Assembly: GCA_002786355.1 (NCBI GenBank)
Contig: PGCO01000002.1
Location: 372,001-436,000, forward strand
Direction of reading: 5' to 3'
Length of the DNA stretch: 64,000 nt
DNA from: Sediminibacterium sp. FEMGT703S
GTDB taxonomy: Bacteria; Bacteroidota; Bacteroidia; Chitinophagales; Chitinophagaceae
Part shown: positions 25,245 through 36,842 of the stretch, in pieces
Position numbering within the stretch: the stretch's first letter is position 1
Layout of the letters: each line of letters starts with the position of its first letter
Notes under the pieces: generated by a model
Told to the model about the DNA's origin: nothing
Seen by the model: the letters and a program-made list of their open reading frames with translations, nothing else
The model's database searches: none
Position numbers and translations under genes: made by a program

Positions 25245-26501
25245 ATGAAAATATTCAAATTCGGCGGAGCGAGTGTAAACAGTGTTGAAAGAATCAAAAA
25301 CCTAAAAAATATTGTAAAGCAATACAGTAATGAACCACTGGTTATTATCGTATCGGCAATGGGAAAAACCACCAATGGATTAGAAAAAGTGGTCAATGCT
25401 TTTTACAAAGGGAACAAAGAGGAAGCTTTAGAACTATTTAGCATTGTAAAAAATCAGCACTTAACCACTGCAAAATACTTACTGGTGTTTAAATACAATG
25501 ATTGCATTTCTCAGTTAAATGATTTTTTTACCGAAGTAGAATGGCTGTTACACGACAAACCAGTTAGGTCTTACGACTATTACTACGACCAAATAGTATG
25601 TACTGGAGAGCTTTTTAGTACATGTATTATCAGTCATTACTTAAATGAAGAACAAATACTGAATCAATGGTTAGACGTTAGAGACCTTCTTAGAACCGAT
25701 AATAATTTTAGAGACGCAGGTGTTCAATTTGAGTTTTCGGCTGAAAAAATTAACCAAGCAATTCAACAATACCAAGGAAATATAACGATCACACAAGGTT
25801 TCATTGGAGCAACAGATGATAATGAAAGTACTACTTTGGGTAGAGAAGGCAGCGATTATACTGCTGCTATTTTTGCCAATATTTTAGACGCAGAAAATTT
25901 AACCATCTGGAAAGATGTTGAAGGCGTTATGAATGCAGATCCTAAAAGCTTTAGTAATGCGCAACTTATTCAAGAATTAAATTTTAATGAAGTAATTGAA
26001 ATGGCCTATTACGGGGCTCAGGTTATACACCCAAAAACAATCAAACCATTACAAAACAAAGGAATTCCTTTATTGGTGAAGTGCTTTTTAGATCCTACGC
26101 TACAAGGCACAATTATTCACAGTAAACATATTAAAAACTTACCCCCCATCATTGTAATTAAAGCATATCAAGTTTTAATGCATTTAAAAACTAAAGACTT
26201 TTCATTTATTGGAGAAGCCCCAATGAGTAAGTTGTATGAGATATTTAGCCTACTAAAAATAAAACCCAATTTAATACAAACAGGTGCTATTAGTTTGCAA
26301 TTATGTTTAGACGACCATGAAGAAAAAATTAATCAATTAGCTTCTGAGTGTAGTGTCATGTTTGATGTTCAAGTAGAAAAGCAACTTAATCTATTAACCA
26401 TCAGACATTATGACGACCATATAATTAGTCAATTATATACGGGCAAAGAAATGCTACTTGAACAAAAAACAAGAGATACTATACAATGTGTTTATAGATA
26501 A
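25245..26501 (+). CDS. Aspartate kinase
   Basis: A 418-residue monofunctional aspartokinase, the first enzyme of the lysine, threonine and methionine branch. The N-terminal kinase domain starts KIFKFGGASV and has LVIIVSAMGKTTNGLE, ITQGFIGATDDNESTTLGREGSDYTAAIFA and WKDVEGVMNADPKSF. A C-terminal ACT-like region (about residues 300-418) begins after PLLVKCFLDPTLQGTII and is less well conserved. No other biosynthetic gene of the pathway is adjacent. It is convergent with the hybrid histidine kinase, with 7 nt between them. Confidence 0.93.
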   Translation: MKIFKFGGASVNSVERIKNLKNIVKQYSNEPLVIIVSAMGKTTNGLEKVVNAFYKGNKEEALELFSIVKNQHLTTAKYLLVFKYNDCISQLNDFFTEVEWLLHDKPVRSYDYYYDQIVCTGELFSTCIISHYLNEEQILNQWLDVRDLLRTDNNFRDAGVQFEFSAEKINQAIQQYQGNITITQGFIGATDDNESTTLGREGSDYTAAIFANILDAENLTIWKDVEGVMNADPKSFSNAQLIQELNFNEVIEMAYYGAQVIHPKTIKPLQNKGIPLLVKCFLDPTLQGTIIHSKHIKNLPPIIVIKAYQVLMHLKTKDFSFIGEAPMSKLYEIFSLLKIKPNLIQTGAISLQLCLDDHEEKINQLASECSVMFDVQVEKQLNLLTIRHYDDHIISQLYTGKEMLLEQKTRDTIQCVYR

Positions 26502-26508
26502 AACTAAA

Positions 26509-28347
26509 TTATATATATCGTTCTATCACAGCATACAATTCGTCTTGTTTAAACGGCTTTACTAAAACTTCATTAATACCGGCAGCAATATAGTCATCAA
26601 GGTCATCTTGAACAATAGTTGCGGTTAATGCTATGATGGGAAGTTTGCGTTTGGCTTCATCGGTGTATTGTCGAACAATAATTGCAAATTCATCCCCATT
26701 CAACTTTGGAACATTTATATCGGTCAGAACAATATCATACTGGTTGTTTTTAAACAATTGGAGACCAAGATCCCCATCTTTAGCCACATCGTAAATAATA
26801 CCCACTTTTTTAAGCAACATAGTGAGTAACATAACATTTACATCATTGTCTTCAATCACTAAAACTCTCTTACCACTCAATGAAGAATTAATTTTATTCA
26901 TACTTGAAGAATCTTTATCATTTTCTACTTTCCTATCAGCAAGTTCATAGGGTATACCAAAAGTAAAAGTAGAACCTTGATTTAGTTTGCTTTCAACTGA
27001 AATTGAACCACCCTGTAATTCCACTAACATTTTACAAATAGACAAACCCAAGCCAGTCCCTTTAATTGAACGCCTGGTCTCTTTATTTATATTGCTGCTA
27101 GTTACTTGAGTGAACTCTTCAAAAACTGTTTTTATTTGATCATTGGGTATTCCAATTCCAGTATCCACTACCCTTATTTTAACCATCACTTGAGTTCCTA
27201 CATTTCCAACAATTTCACCATAGATAGTGACACCACCTTTCTCAGTAAATTTGATAGCATTACTAAGGAGGTTATACAATATTTGTTTAAGCCTAAATAA
27301 ATCTCCATTAACAGTTAAATCCTTTCCAAGTTGGATGACTGTTTCTACTTTAATGCCCTTATTTGCTGCGCTGGTTGATGACAGCGCAAAAGCAACTTCT
27401 TCTATGGCTGCAGCTATATAAAATGGCTGTTTCTCTAACTTTAATTTACCTGCGTCTAATTTAGAAAAGTCAAGCACATCATTTACTGTAGAAAGTAAAT
27501 GTTCCGAAGAGGTTTTGATAGCGTGCAAAAAATTCTTTTTTTCTGGATCAGTTTCAATTTTGTCAATAATTTCTGTAAATCCCATAATCGCAGTCAAGGG
27601 GGACCTTATTTCATGGCTCATATTGCTTAAGAACCTGCTTTTTACCTGAGCCAGTTTCACTGCTTTTTCTCGAGCTTCTAAAATTTCGTTTTCATAATTG
27701 ACCATTTTATAAATATTGAAAACCAATACCCCCACAATAAATAAAATAATCAACAATGAAACCCAGAAAAACTGCTGAATTACATTTGTTCCAGTAACTG
27801 CATTTTTAAAAATAGTTGTATTCAAATTCTCCCGATACAAATCCTCTTTCACCAAAATATTTTTGAATAAAAGATTATAGTTCGCAAGTGATTTTCTTAA
27901 AGAATCAATTGCTGATTTATTACTAACATTTATTTGGTGTTTTTTTAAGCTGATGCTTAAAAGTTCAAAATCTTTAATGATTTGGTCTAAAGACTTTTCT
28001 TTAGTTAATTGTTGGGTAATTTGAGCTGCTCTTCCACTATCGCTTTCTTTTTTCAGTAACCATAAATGACCAATTAATTTGTCGAAAGATTGAGCTGATA
28101 AATTACTTAAACTAGTGTCTCCTACTTGAGTAAAGCGCGTAAAAATCAATTGTGCATCCAATAATTCATCGCTGGTAGTCCTCAGTATGCTAATATTTTT
28201 ATTCTCAATACTTAACGTGTCAATCGAACTTTTTAAGGTTATAATATTACGGGTATTAATCACATTCAAAAAAAGAATAGAAACTACCACTACTAAACAA
28301 GCAGTGATTAATATTATATTAGAAAAAGAAAGCTTAGCACGCTTCAT
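26509..28347 (-). CDS. Hybrid histidine kinase with C-terminal receiver domain
   Basis: A 612-residue membrane sensor kinase. A first helix (about residues 8-26) and a second (about 190-210) bracket a periplasmic helical sensor region. Then come HisKA (FLSNMSHEIRSPLTAIMGF, phospho-acceptor His in SHEIRSP), HATPase (NAIKFTEKGG, DTGIGIP, GTGLGLSICKMLVELQGG) and a receiver domain (VLVIEDNDVN, acceptor Asp in DIVLTDINVPKLNG, VKPFKQDEL). No HPt or output regulator is adjacent, so its phosphorelay partner is elsewhere. I use the ATG at 28347; an in-frame TTG three codons upstream is less likely. The signal is unknown. Confidence 0.92.
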   Translation of the reverse strand: MKRAKLSFSNIILITACLVVVVSILFLNVINTRNIITLKSSIDTLSIENKNISILRTTSDELLDAQLIFTRFTQVGDTSLSNLSAQSFDKLIGHLWLLKKESDSGRAAQITQQLTKEKSLDQIIKDFELLSISLKKHQINVSNKSAIDSLRKSLANYNLLFKNILVKEDLYRENLNTTIFKNAVTGTNVIQQFFWVSLLIILFIVGVLVFNIYKMVNYENEILEAREKAVKLAQVKSRFLSNMSHEIRSPLTAIMGFTEIIDKIETDPEKKNFLHAIKTSSEHLLSTVNDVLDFSKLDAGKLKLEKQPFYIAAAIEEVAFALSSTSAANKGIKVETVIQLGKDLTVNGDLFRLKQILYNLLSNAIKFTEKGGVTIYGEIVGNVGTQVMVKIRVVDTGIGIPNDQIKTVFEEFTQVTSSNINKETRRSIKGTGLGLSICKMLVELQGGSISVESKLNQGSTFTFGIPYELADRKVENDKDSSSMNKINSSLSGKRVLVIEDNDVNVMLLTMLLKKVGIIYDVAKDGDLGLQLFKNNQYDIVLTDINVPKLNGDEFAIIVRQYTDEAKRKLPIIALTATIVQDDLDDYIAAGINEVLVKPFKQDELYAVIERYI

Positions 28348-28435
28348 GTATAGCAATATTTTGTTTTAAACCAAACGGTTTTCAGCGGCTAAAAGGATTT
28401 TTTAATGTCACAAATTACTAAAAAAATGTACCTGT

Positions 28436-29185
28436 TTAACGAGAAATTAATTTATAAGCCCCATTTTGATTGATTCCCACAATAGGTAACTGCTTGTATT
28501 GCTCAAAATAATCAAAAACTTGTTTCAGTTGATTCGTGAAATCTTGGTATTGTGGATTAACACCAGTAATCGACTGCAATACTTTAAAAGAGCTCTCATT
28601 GTTGAACCGAACAGGAAAAATATGAACTGGAATATAGTCCTGGCCTTCCTTACGAACAATATTGGCTAAAACGTATAGCTCTTCAATTGGATTATTTAAA
28701 ATGGGAATACACCCTACCGTAGCGCATTTGCCATGTATGTAAATTTCTCCTCCTGGTTTAGCATCAGTAAAAAACAAATCACTTTGATTAGGGTAATTGA
28801 TGCCCAGTGAAAAATGATAATCACTATTGGGGTTAAACTCATTAATATGATAAAACCCTTCAGGCACTTGCAAATCTCCTTCCCTACGCTTTGGACCAAG
28901 TTTACCTGATAGAGCACAAACATTATAAATTTTAAATAAACGAAATGGCTCTGACATTTCATTTCTTACCCAAATCTCCAATTGGCCATCTTGTTTAAAA
29001 CTCCTGATATACAATTGCTTGGCTGGCCAACTTAAAGCAGCTTGCTCAAATTGCAATTTTAATTCTTTCTCCCTTTTAGCAAAAGCCAATTGCTCTTTTG
29101 GGGTTAATCCATTCTGTGCGCGCGAATTGTTACTTAAAGCAATCAAAATGCCTAACAGAAATAAGGATTTACAAAACAGATTCAT
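28436..29185 (-). CDS. Exported L,D-transpeptidase (YafK-like, YkuD domain)
   Basis: A 249-residue periplasmic enzyme (signal peptide about residues 1-23, ending SRAQ) with a YkuD catalytic domain. The active-site motif is IYIHGKCATVGCIPI, with the conserved His and the nucleophile Cys in VGC. Flanking elements GPKRREGDLQVPEGFYHIN and HFSLGINYP match YafK/DpaA-type proteins. Members of this group form or cleave peptidoglycan cross-links or remove peptidoglycan-attached proteins; the precise reaction here is not determined. It is 6 nt downstream of the M14 peptidase gene, and both act on the envelope. Confidence 0.88.
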   Translation of the reverse strand: MNLFCKSLFLLGILIALSNNSRAQNGLTPKEQLAFAKREKELKLQFEQAALSWPAKQLYIRSFKQDGQLEIWVRNEMSEPFRLFKIYNVCALSGKLGPKRREGDLQVPEGFYHINEFNPNSDYHFSLGINYPNQSDLFFTDAKPGGEIYIHGKCATVGCIPILNNPIEELYVLANIVRKEGQDYIPVHIFPVRFNNESSFKVLQSITGVNPQYQDFTNQLKQVFDYFEQYKQLPIVGINQNGAYKLISR

Positions 29186-29191
29186 AGGTTA

Positions 29192-31744
29192 TTATCTAAT
29201 TAAATTTCCGAAATAGATTGCATTCATGAACATTTTAGATGTACCCAACCAAAATGCTCTGAAGTTTAAGTTATCTACCATCGAAATAACTCTACCCCTC
29301 CCAATATTATCAACATTGACTGCAGCAGTATTTCTAACTACATTTTTATAGCCCCTATACAAATAACCGCTTTGTAAAGGCTGGTCAGTATACATAACGG
29401 GAGAATCATAAGCCCCATTGTTTTTATCCATAAATAAAGTGTTCGATTTAAAGATGGTCACCAATGGATTGGAATACCCATACCCTAAAGGGTGTGTTAA
29501 ATCTACTTTTGCTTCAAATAATGAACCTGTCATGTCTTTAGCCCTTGTTTCATCAGAACGCAAAAAATAAGGCAATTGTAAAGTAGTATCTTTTTTGTCG
29601 TCCCCAGATTTAAACAGTGTTTTGGTAAAGCCATTAACAGATAGCCATTTGGTAGCATCTTCGGTTGCAATTAAAGTTCCTCCAGCTCCTATCCAATCTT
29701 TTAATTTGTCTTGTGCACTTTTATTTAAATTATTATATGCACCGGAAGCCATAATAATTACGTTATATCTATCTGCATTAATAGCCCCAAATCGATCAAC
29801 ATCCACAATACTTACAGGTACATTAAATCTAGTGTCCATCATATGCCAGATTTCTCCAACATCAGTAGCACTAGTACCATTACCGCCAAACATCATTACA
29901 CTAGGTTTCTTTAAAGAAACAAAACTATTACTACCTAAGTCTATTCCTTCAGCTGAAAATCCAGAAGGCAAAGTGTACGCATCTACCCCTGTTTCAGCTA
30001 TTGCATGCTTGATACTATTTTCCAATTCTGAAACACCAATTTCTTGTGTACTTACAGGAATAACAATTGTTCCAAAATCAAATACTTCTTCTTTATTATT
30101 AAGCACCATCTTAAATACTTTGGTAGCAACTTTAGCTTTAATGCCTTTCTCTTGAAGCTTATATAAAACTTTAGGACTATAATATTCGTTCCACTTAATG
30201 GCATAAGCATAAGCTTTACTCGCCCCGTATAAGTTAGATTTCAGTGATTCAACAGTATTGAGTTTGGGGGAATTCAATGAAAAAGCAGTCTTTATTTCGG
30301 CATAGGGTAATCCAAAAGCTAAAGGCATTGTCCAAGCAGTTACATCGTAGAATAAACTGTCTTTATAATTAAACGTCTTTTCAAAAACAGTCTTAATAAT
30401 TTTAAATTGTTTTTGTGCCGTTGGGATTACAAACGCCGAACCAGGTTTGAATGTTTTTCCATCAATCGCCATTTCTGATTGTAAAGGGTAAATATCTACT
30501 TCATGCCTTAAGAGCATTTCAATGAAAATATTCGTTTTTGCTTTATCCTGCACATCCCCAAATACAAATGCTTTTACAGGAAAACTCTCGGCTTCTTTAA
30601 TGGTTTCTTTAAAGAAGGAACGCTGATAATTCAGCATCTGCTTTCTCAATCCATTCGCAGCAGCCAATGTAGATAATGTAGTAGTAAATTGATTACGAAT
30701 GGTAAAAGGGAAACTCAATAATCCATTCTCTGTTTCTTGCAAATGCCCGCGGCTACTAGCTTGTTCAAATAAAATACCAACAGCACCATTAATATCAGGA
30801 TAAGTAGACCCCTTACCGTAATAAAAATCATCATACCCTTCTTTGGTAAAATACATAGAACCAATACTGTCTAAAAACTTTGCATGGTAATTTCCAATTG
30901 CTGCGGTAAGCTCTTGGTTTTTAAGCGGAGTATTAGGATTCACTCTTGACGGAACACCAGGTTGAAAAAAGAAGGAAGAATTACTTCCCATTTCATGGTG
31001 ATCAGTTAAAATATTGGGTTTCCACTGATGGTACAAAGCCAAACGATTTCTACTCTCTTTGTGTTGGGCTGGTAACCAATCGCGGTTTAAATCGAACCAA
31101 TAATGATTGAATCTTCCACCAGGCCAAACTTCATTAAACTCCCTGGCATTCGGATCACTTACCGGAGTAAAACTCTTGTGCATATTTACCCAACTTGCAA
31201 AACGATTTAATCCATCCGGATTAAAAGAAGGGTCTAAAATAATAACCGTATTTTTTAATAATTCATCCACTGCATTGCCTTGTGCAGCCGCTAAATAATA
31301 CATAGCCAATAAAGCGGCATTAGCCCCACTGCTTTCATTGCCATGAATACTATAGCCCATCCAAACCACCACAGGCATATCGTCGGTGTTTAATGAACCT
31401 GATATATCGGGGTTGGTTAATGCAAGATGCTGCAACCTAATCTGCTCTAACTTTTGATGATTCTCTGGAGAAGTAATGATTAATGCCAACTGTTGACGTC
31501 CTTCATTGGTTAGCCCCAATGGCTTTAATATCATTCTGTCAGATGCTTGGTCTACTGTTTTTGCGTACTGCACCAATCGGTCATGTGTAACATGCCATTC
31601 CCCTACTTCATGACCTATTATATTGACAGGAGTTGGTATAGCATTATTATATGCCACATTTTTGGGCAGATAATAAGAGAGTTCTTGAGCCTGAACAAGA
31701 TATCCAATAAAAAAAGAGAGCAACAATAGACTACATTTCTTCAT
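29192..31744 (-). CDS. Exported M14 family zinc carboxypeptidase
   Basis: An 850-residue secreted or periplasmic metallopeptidase (signal peptide about residues 1-19, ending VQAQ). The N-terminal M14 domain has the zinc ligands in YSIHGNESSGANA (HxxE) and LTDHHEMGS (third ligand), the substrate motif DLNRDWLP, and a catalytic glutamate in VGILFEQASSRG. The C-terminal half (about residues 400-850) contains a glutamine-amidotransferase-like segment (VIIMASGAYNNLNKSAQDKLKDW). This long architecture is common in Bacteroidota. Peptide specificity is unknown. It starts a two-gene operon with the L,D-transpeptidase gene. Confidence 0.9.
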   Translation of the reverse strand: MKKCSLLLLSFFIGYLVQAQELSYYLPKNVAYNNAIPTPVNIIGHEVGEWHVTHDRLVQYAKTVDQASDRMILKPLGLTNEGRQQLALIITSPENHQKLEQIRLQHLALTNPDISGSLNTDDMPVVVWMGYSIHGNESSGANAALLAMYYLAAAQGNAVDELLKNTVIILDPSFNPDGLNRFASWVNMHKSFTPVSDPNAREFNEVWPGGRFNHYWFDLNRDWLPAQHKESRNRLALYHQWKPNILTDHHEMGSNSSFFFQPGVPSRVNPNTPLKNQELTAAIGNYHAKFLDSIGSMYFTKEGYDDFYYGKGSTYPDINGAVGILFEQASSRGHLQETENGLLSFPFTIRNQFTTTLSTLAAANGLRKQMLNYQRSFFKETIKEAESFPVKAFVFGDVQDKAKTNIFIEMLLRHEVDIYPLQSEMAIDGKTFKPGSAFVIPTAQKQFKIIKTVFEKTFNYKDSLFYDVTAWTMPLAFGLPYAEIKTAFSLNSPKLNTVESLKSNLYGASKAYAYAIKWNEYYSPKVLYKLQEKGIKAKVATKVFKMVLNNKEEVFDFGTIVIPVSTQEIGVSELENSIKHAIAETGVDAYTLPSGFSAEGIDLGSNSFVSLKKPSVMMFGGNGTSATDVGEIWHMMDTRFNVPVSIVDVDRFGAINADRYNVIIMASGAYNNLNKSAQDKLKDWIGAGGTLIATEDATKWLSVNGFTKTLFKSGDDKKDTTLQLPYFLRSDETRAKDMTGSLFEAKVDLTHPLGYGYSNPLVTIFKSNTLFMDKNNGAYDSPVMYTDQPLQSGYLYRGYKNVVRNTAAVNVDNIGRGRVISMVDNLNFRAFWLGTSKMFMNAIYFGNLIR

Positions 31745-31787
31745 TACTTAGGTTTTGTGCCGGTAAGTTACTGAAGAAAATAATTAT

Positions 31788-33443
<1,656 letters not shown>

Positions 33444-33475
33444 AGATTTTAACGCCGGATTTAAACATTCAATCA

Positions 33476-34369
33476 TTAACGCCGAGAAAAGAGCTTAGTT
33501 AGTTTATTGAAAACAATTTTAGATTTATTTGCCAGTCTATTGATTTCATTAATAGGGACAAAATTTTTCCAGGCTGTCATTTGTAGATAATAATAGAACT
33601 TATCGCTAAATTCTTGAACCCCTTTAAAACTCTTATAAATTGGTTTGCGTTGTACAAAGTGAATCACAAAAGGGTCAGTTTCCGAAAATAAATCTGCAAA
33701 ATGATTCCACTTTTTATCTAAAACCAACCATTGGTTAACCAGAATAACATTTAGCCCGTACTGGTCTGGATAATTAGCATAATGAATATTCTCATTCATG
33801 CATTTAATCAGCTTTTCTGTTATTCCTTGTGATCGCCACGATTTCAGATTCATTAGCATCAATCCAGAATTAAAGTACGTGGTATGACCATCAAGACCTA
33901 ACTTTTTATGATTTTTTATGCCTCCCCAACTATTGTTAAATGTTTTAATTCTTGAATCTTGCACAGCGGCTACTATATGATGGCTTAAATCAAACTCAAA
34001 CAGTACCGAAATATCTGTCTGAAAAATCATGTCTACATCTAAATACAATACCTTTTCAACTGATTCATCCATAAAATAGGGAATGAAAAAGCGCATATAA
34101 ATATTCAAAGGATAACTCGTTCTGTCTAAGGGCAACTCAATATGACTAGGGACCAATCCGTCCATATTAATCCATTTCAATATAGAAACTTGATGATTAA
34201 TAGAGTTGGTTAATTTTTCTTTGTTCTCCAGACTAATTTTATCATCAATAATATTAAAAATTAACTGATGATTATTGGTCAAATTGGCTTCAATAGATTT
34301 AATTAAAGCGGCTAATAAAATGACATAGTGGTCATTGGTAATTACAACAATATTCAGCTGCTTTTTCAT
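33476..34369 (-). CDS. Glycosyltransferase family 8
   Basis: A 297-residue GT-A fold glycosyltransferase of family GT8, which includes LPS galactosyl- and glucosyltransferases. The nucleotide-sugar and metal motif DxD is in VLYLDVDMIFQTDI. NIVVITNDHYVILLAALIKSI at the N-terminus and YFNSGLMLMNLKSWR plus YPDQYGLNVI in the second half are typical. No signal peptide or helix is present, so it acts in the cytoplasm. It lies alone between the ABC-F gene and tsaD (14 nt gap), away from any visible polysaccharide cluster, so donor and acceptor are unknown. Confidence 0.88.
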   Translation of the reverse strand: MKKQLNIVVITNDHYVILLAALIKSIEANLTNNHQLIFNIIDDKISLENKEKLTNSINHQVSILKWINMDGLVPSHIELPLDRTSYPLNIYMRFFIPYFMDESVEKVLYLDVDMIFQTDISVLFEFDLSHHIVAAVQDSRIKTFNNSWGGIKNHKKLGLDGHTTYFNSGLMLMNLKSWRSQGITEKLIKCMNENIHYANYPDQYGLNVILVNQWLVLDKKWNHFADLFSETDPFVIHFVQRKPIYKSFKGVQEFSDKFYYYLQMTAWKNFVPINEINRLANKSKIVFNKLTKLFSRR

Positions 34370-34383
34370 AAGTATCTATCTTA

Positions 34384-35379
34384 TTACCACTCTGCCCTAG
34401 CAGATGGATTAACGGATAAGGGAACAAATTGATTATTCAAGTACTTATGATACCCAGTAATAGCAATCATTGCAGCATTATCTGTACAATAACTAAATGC
34501 TGGAATATACACTTTCCAACCTTTCTGTTGCCCAATTGAAGTTAAAGCATTTCGCAATCCACTGTTCGCACTAACTCCTCCCGCAATACATATCTGTTTT
34601 ACATTGGTTAGATTAACTGCTTTTACCAGTTTCTTTAATAAAATTTGTACAATAGTGTGTTGAACGGAAGCACAAAGGTCATTTCTGTTCTCCAAAATAA
34701 ACTCAGGAGATTGTTTTTGCAAAAAATACAACACCGAAGTTTTTAATCCACTAAAAGAGAAGTTTAAATCAGGAATTTGAGGTTCTGCAAATTTGAATTT
34801 GAGTGGATCTCCCAGTTGAGCATATTGATCAATCAATGGACCACCTGGATAAGGCAGACCCAATAATTTAGCGGTTTTATCAAAAGCTTCCCCAGCTGCA
34901 TCGTCAATAGTTTCTCCTAACACTTCAAGATCTAAAGCAGATTTTGCTAACACAATTTGTGTATGACCTCCACTAACCGTTAAACATAAAAAGGGAAAAC
35001 TTGGTCTTTGGGTTGGAATTAAATTTGCCAACACATGTGCTTGCATATGATGCACCCCAATTAATGGAATTTGTAAAGAAAGAGACAAAGATTTAGCAAA
35101 CTGGGTACCTACTAATAAACTGCCAATTAAACCAGGAGCCTGTGTAAATGCAACTGCACTTAATTCAGATAAATCAACACTGGCTTCCTTCATAGCCTGA
35201 TCTACCACAGGAACAATATTTTGCATATGTGCTCTACTCGCTAATTCAGGAACTACGCCTCCATATTTTTCATGCACAGACTGCGTAGCAATAATATTAC
35301 TTAATATTATTCCATCCTTACATACCGCTGCAGCAGTTTCGTCACAAGAAGACTCTATTGCCAGAATAGTAATACTCAT
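34384..35379 (-). CDS. tsaD: tRNA N6-adenosine threonylcarbamoyltransferase
   Basis: A 331-residue ASKHA-fold enzyme that, with TsaB, TsaC and TsaE, makes t6A at position 37 of ANN-decoding tRNAs. Metal-binding histidines are in GVHHMQAHVLA, and other motifs are ILAIESSCDETAAAV, AFTQAPGLIGSLLVG, LCLTVSGGHTQIV, AGEAFDKTAKLLGLPYPGGP and the C-terminal YCTDNAAMIA. The ATG at 35379 lies 4 nt after a perfect -7 box, predicting a leaderless message. tsaB and tsaE are not in the window. The GT8 gene follows after 14 nt. Confidence 0.96.
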   Translation of the reverse strand: MSITILAIESSCDETAAAVCKDGIILSNIIATQSVHEKYGGVVPELASRAHMQNIVPVVDQAMKEASVDLSELSAVAFTQAPGLIGSLLVGTQFAKSLSLSLQIPLIGVHHMQAHVLANLIPTQRPSFPFLCLTVSGGHTQIVLAKSALDLEVLGETIDDAAGEAFDKTAKLLGLPYPGGPLIDQYAQLGDPLKFKFAEPQIPDLNFSFSGLKTSVLYFLQKQSPEFILENRNDLCASVQHTIVQILLKKLVKAVNLTNVKQICIAGGVSANSGLRNALTSIGQQKGWKVYIPAFSYCTDNAAMIAITGYHKYLNNQFVPLSVNPSARAEW

Positions 35380-35383
35380 TGAG

Positions 35384-35391
35384 CAAAAATA
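35384..35391 (-). promoter_or_regulatory. -7 promoter box TATTTTTG directly before tsaD
   Basis: An exact TAnnTTTG match on the minus strand that fills most of the 12-nt gap between the permease stop and tsaD. The box ends 4 nt before the tsaD ATG, so transcription would start at or next to the A of the start codon. A TTG 17 nt upstream of the box could be the -33 element. Confidence 0.6.
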
Positions 35392-36639
35392 CTATTTAGT
35401 TCTGATGGCAACTACAGGATCCATTTTAGCAGCGATGGATGCTGGAATAATTCCCGCTAGTACACCCAACACAATACAAATACTCAAGCCTAAAATAACA
35501 ATATTAGGAGCAATATAAATAGGGAAAGGAAGTACTGAGCTTAACACCAACGATAAGAGCCAAACCAAGGTTAGCCCAACTAATCCACCAATAATACATA
35601 AGAAAGCACTTTCTAAAAGAAACTCTGTCAAGATGGTACTTCTTTTTGCTCCAATGGCTTTTTTTAGTCCAATTTGACTGGTTCTTTCTCTAACTGTAAC
35701 AAACATGATATTGGCAACCCCAAAAGCACCAACAATTAAACTCAACCCAGCAATAGCCCAACCACCAGCAGTTACTTGTCCAAAGAATCCATTTACTTGT
35801 TCACTGAACATTGCCACATCATTACAAGTAAAATTATCTTCTTGGGTAGGACTCAATTTTCTTAGCTGACGCATAACCCCATTCAACTCATCTTGCAAAG
35901 CAGATGATGCAATTTTGGGTTTCCCTTGTACAATAATATTTGGATTGCTCGTTTCAGGACTAAATACACTCGCAAAATATCGATAAGGAACAATCATACA
36001 ATCATCGTAATTGAATCCCCCGATTAAGCTTTGCCCCTGTTTTTTTATAACGCCTACTATATATACTTTTCTACCACCATAAGAAATTTCCTTACCAACC
36101 GCTTTCTCCGCTTTGCCATATAATTCTTCTGCAACTTTAAATCCAACAATTCCTACGGCAGCACCACGCAAAAAATCTGATTCAATTAAATAACGTCCTT
36201 GATCGATATCAATGGTTTGTATACTATTAAATTCAGGTGTAACACCATATAAACTGGTATTATTTAAGATGTTATCCTCATAGCTATAGTTCACATTTCT
36301 ACTCACAAAAAAAGCAGCAAAAGAAGCTAATTCACTTTTTTGTTTGATTACTTCAAGCTCTTCAATTTTCACATCAGGTCTTTTCATGTATTTCCACCAA
36401 GGATAATCAGGACCACCTCCGTAATTCCATTTATCTATGTAAATGGTATTACTACCTAATGTTTTAATATCATTTTGAACTTTCCTTTCCAAACTATCCA
36501 CGGTAGCTAATACACCAATAATGCAAAAAATGCCAATGGTAATGCCGAATAAAGACAAGAAAGTTCTTAGCTTATTTACTCTCAGTTCCTGTAATGCCAT
36601 ACGGAAACTGTTCCATAAAATACTTAGTAATTTAACCAT
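35392..36639 (-). CDS. MacB/FtsX-type ABC transporter permease
   Basis: A 415-residue inner-membrane protein with the MacB layout: one N-terminal helix (about residues 28-50, FLSLFGITIGIFCIIGVL), a periplasmic MacB-PCD domain (about 55-270), and three C-terminal FtsX helices (about 285-305, 335-365, 375-405). The typical segments RVNKLRTFLSLFGI and TSQIGLKKAIGAKRSTILTEFLLE are present. No cognate ATPase gene is adjacent. I use the ATG at 36639 (MVKLLS); the in-frame TTG at 36645 is part of the TACATTTG promoter box. It is divergent from sdhC. The cargo is unknown. Confidence 0.9.
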   Translation of the reverse strand: MVKLLSILWNSFRMALQELRVNKLRTFLSLFGITIGIFCIIGVLATVDSLERKVQNDIKTLGSNTIYIDKWNYGGGPDYPWWKYMKRPDVKIEELEVIKQKSELASFAAFFVSRNVNYSYEDNILNNTSLYGVTPEFNSIQTIDIDQGRYLIESDFLRGAAVGIVGFKVAEELYGKAEKAVGKEISYGGRKVYIVGVIKKQGQSLIGGFNYDDCMIVPYRYFASVFSPETSNPNIIVQGKPKIASSALQDELNGVMRQLRKLSPTQEDNFTCNDVAMFSEQVNGFFGQVTAGGWAIAGLSLIVGAFGVANIMFVTVRERTSQIGLKKAIGAKRSTILTEFLLESAFLCIIGGLVGLTLVWLLSLVLSSVLPFPIYIAPNIVILGLSICIVLGVLAGIIPASIAAKMDPVVAIRTK

Positions 36640-36642
36640 ACT

Positions 36643-36650
36643 CAAATGTA
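36643..36650 (-). promoter_or_regulatory. -7 promoter box TACATTTG directly before the permease gene
   Basis: An exact TAnnTTTG match on the minus strand that ends 3 nt before the ATG at 36639. It predicts a leaderless transcript. I could not find a convincing -33 TTTG at the usual spacing, so this one is weaker than the clpS case. Confidence 0.5.
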
Positions 36651-36804
36651 CGGTTATTCAATTCGCATTATTAGGTGTTTTTATGTAAACGGTTGAATGC
36701 AATGTTAAAGTAGTTTGCAAAAATGACGGCGTCCTATTCAACAGTGGAATAAATGCCCCTATTAATACAACTAAAGTCTTACGTTATTGTATATATAAAT
36801 GAGT

Positions 36805-36812
36805 TAAATTTG
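36805..36812 (+). promoter_or_regulatory. -7 promoter box TAAATTTG for sdhCAB
   Basis: An exact TAnnTTTG match, 30 nt upstream of the sdhC ATG at 36843. It predicts a leader of about 26 nt. The rest of the 203-nt divergent region is AT-rich, with no other signal that I can support. Confidence 0.65.
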
Positions 36813-36842
36813 CGGAGATTTAACCAAATATAATCTTGCTAT

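Noticed and set aside
33449-33484. Direct repeat TTAACGCCG before the ABC-F gene
   Set aside because: Only two short copies, one overlapping the GT8 stop; no support as an operator.
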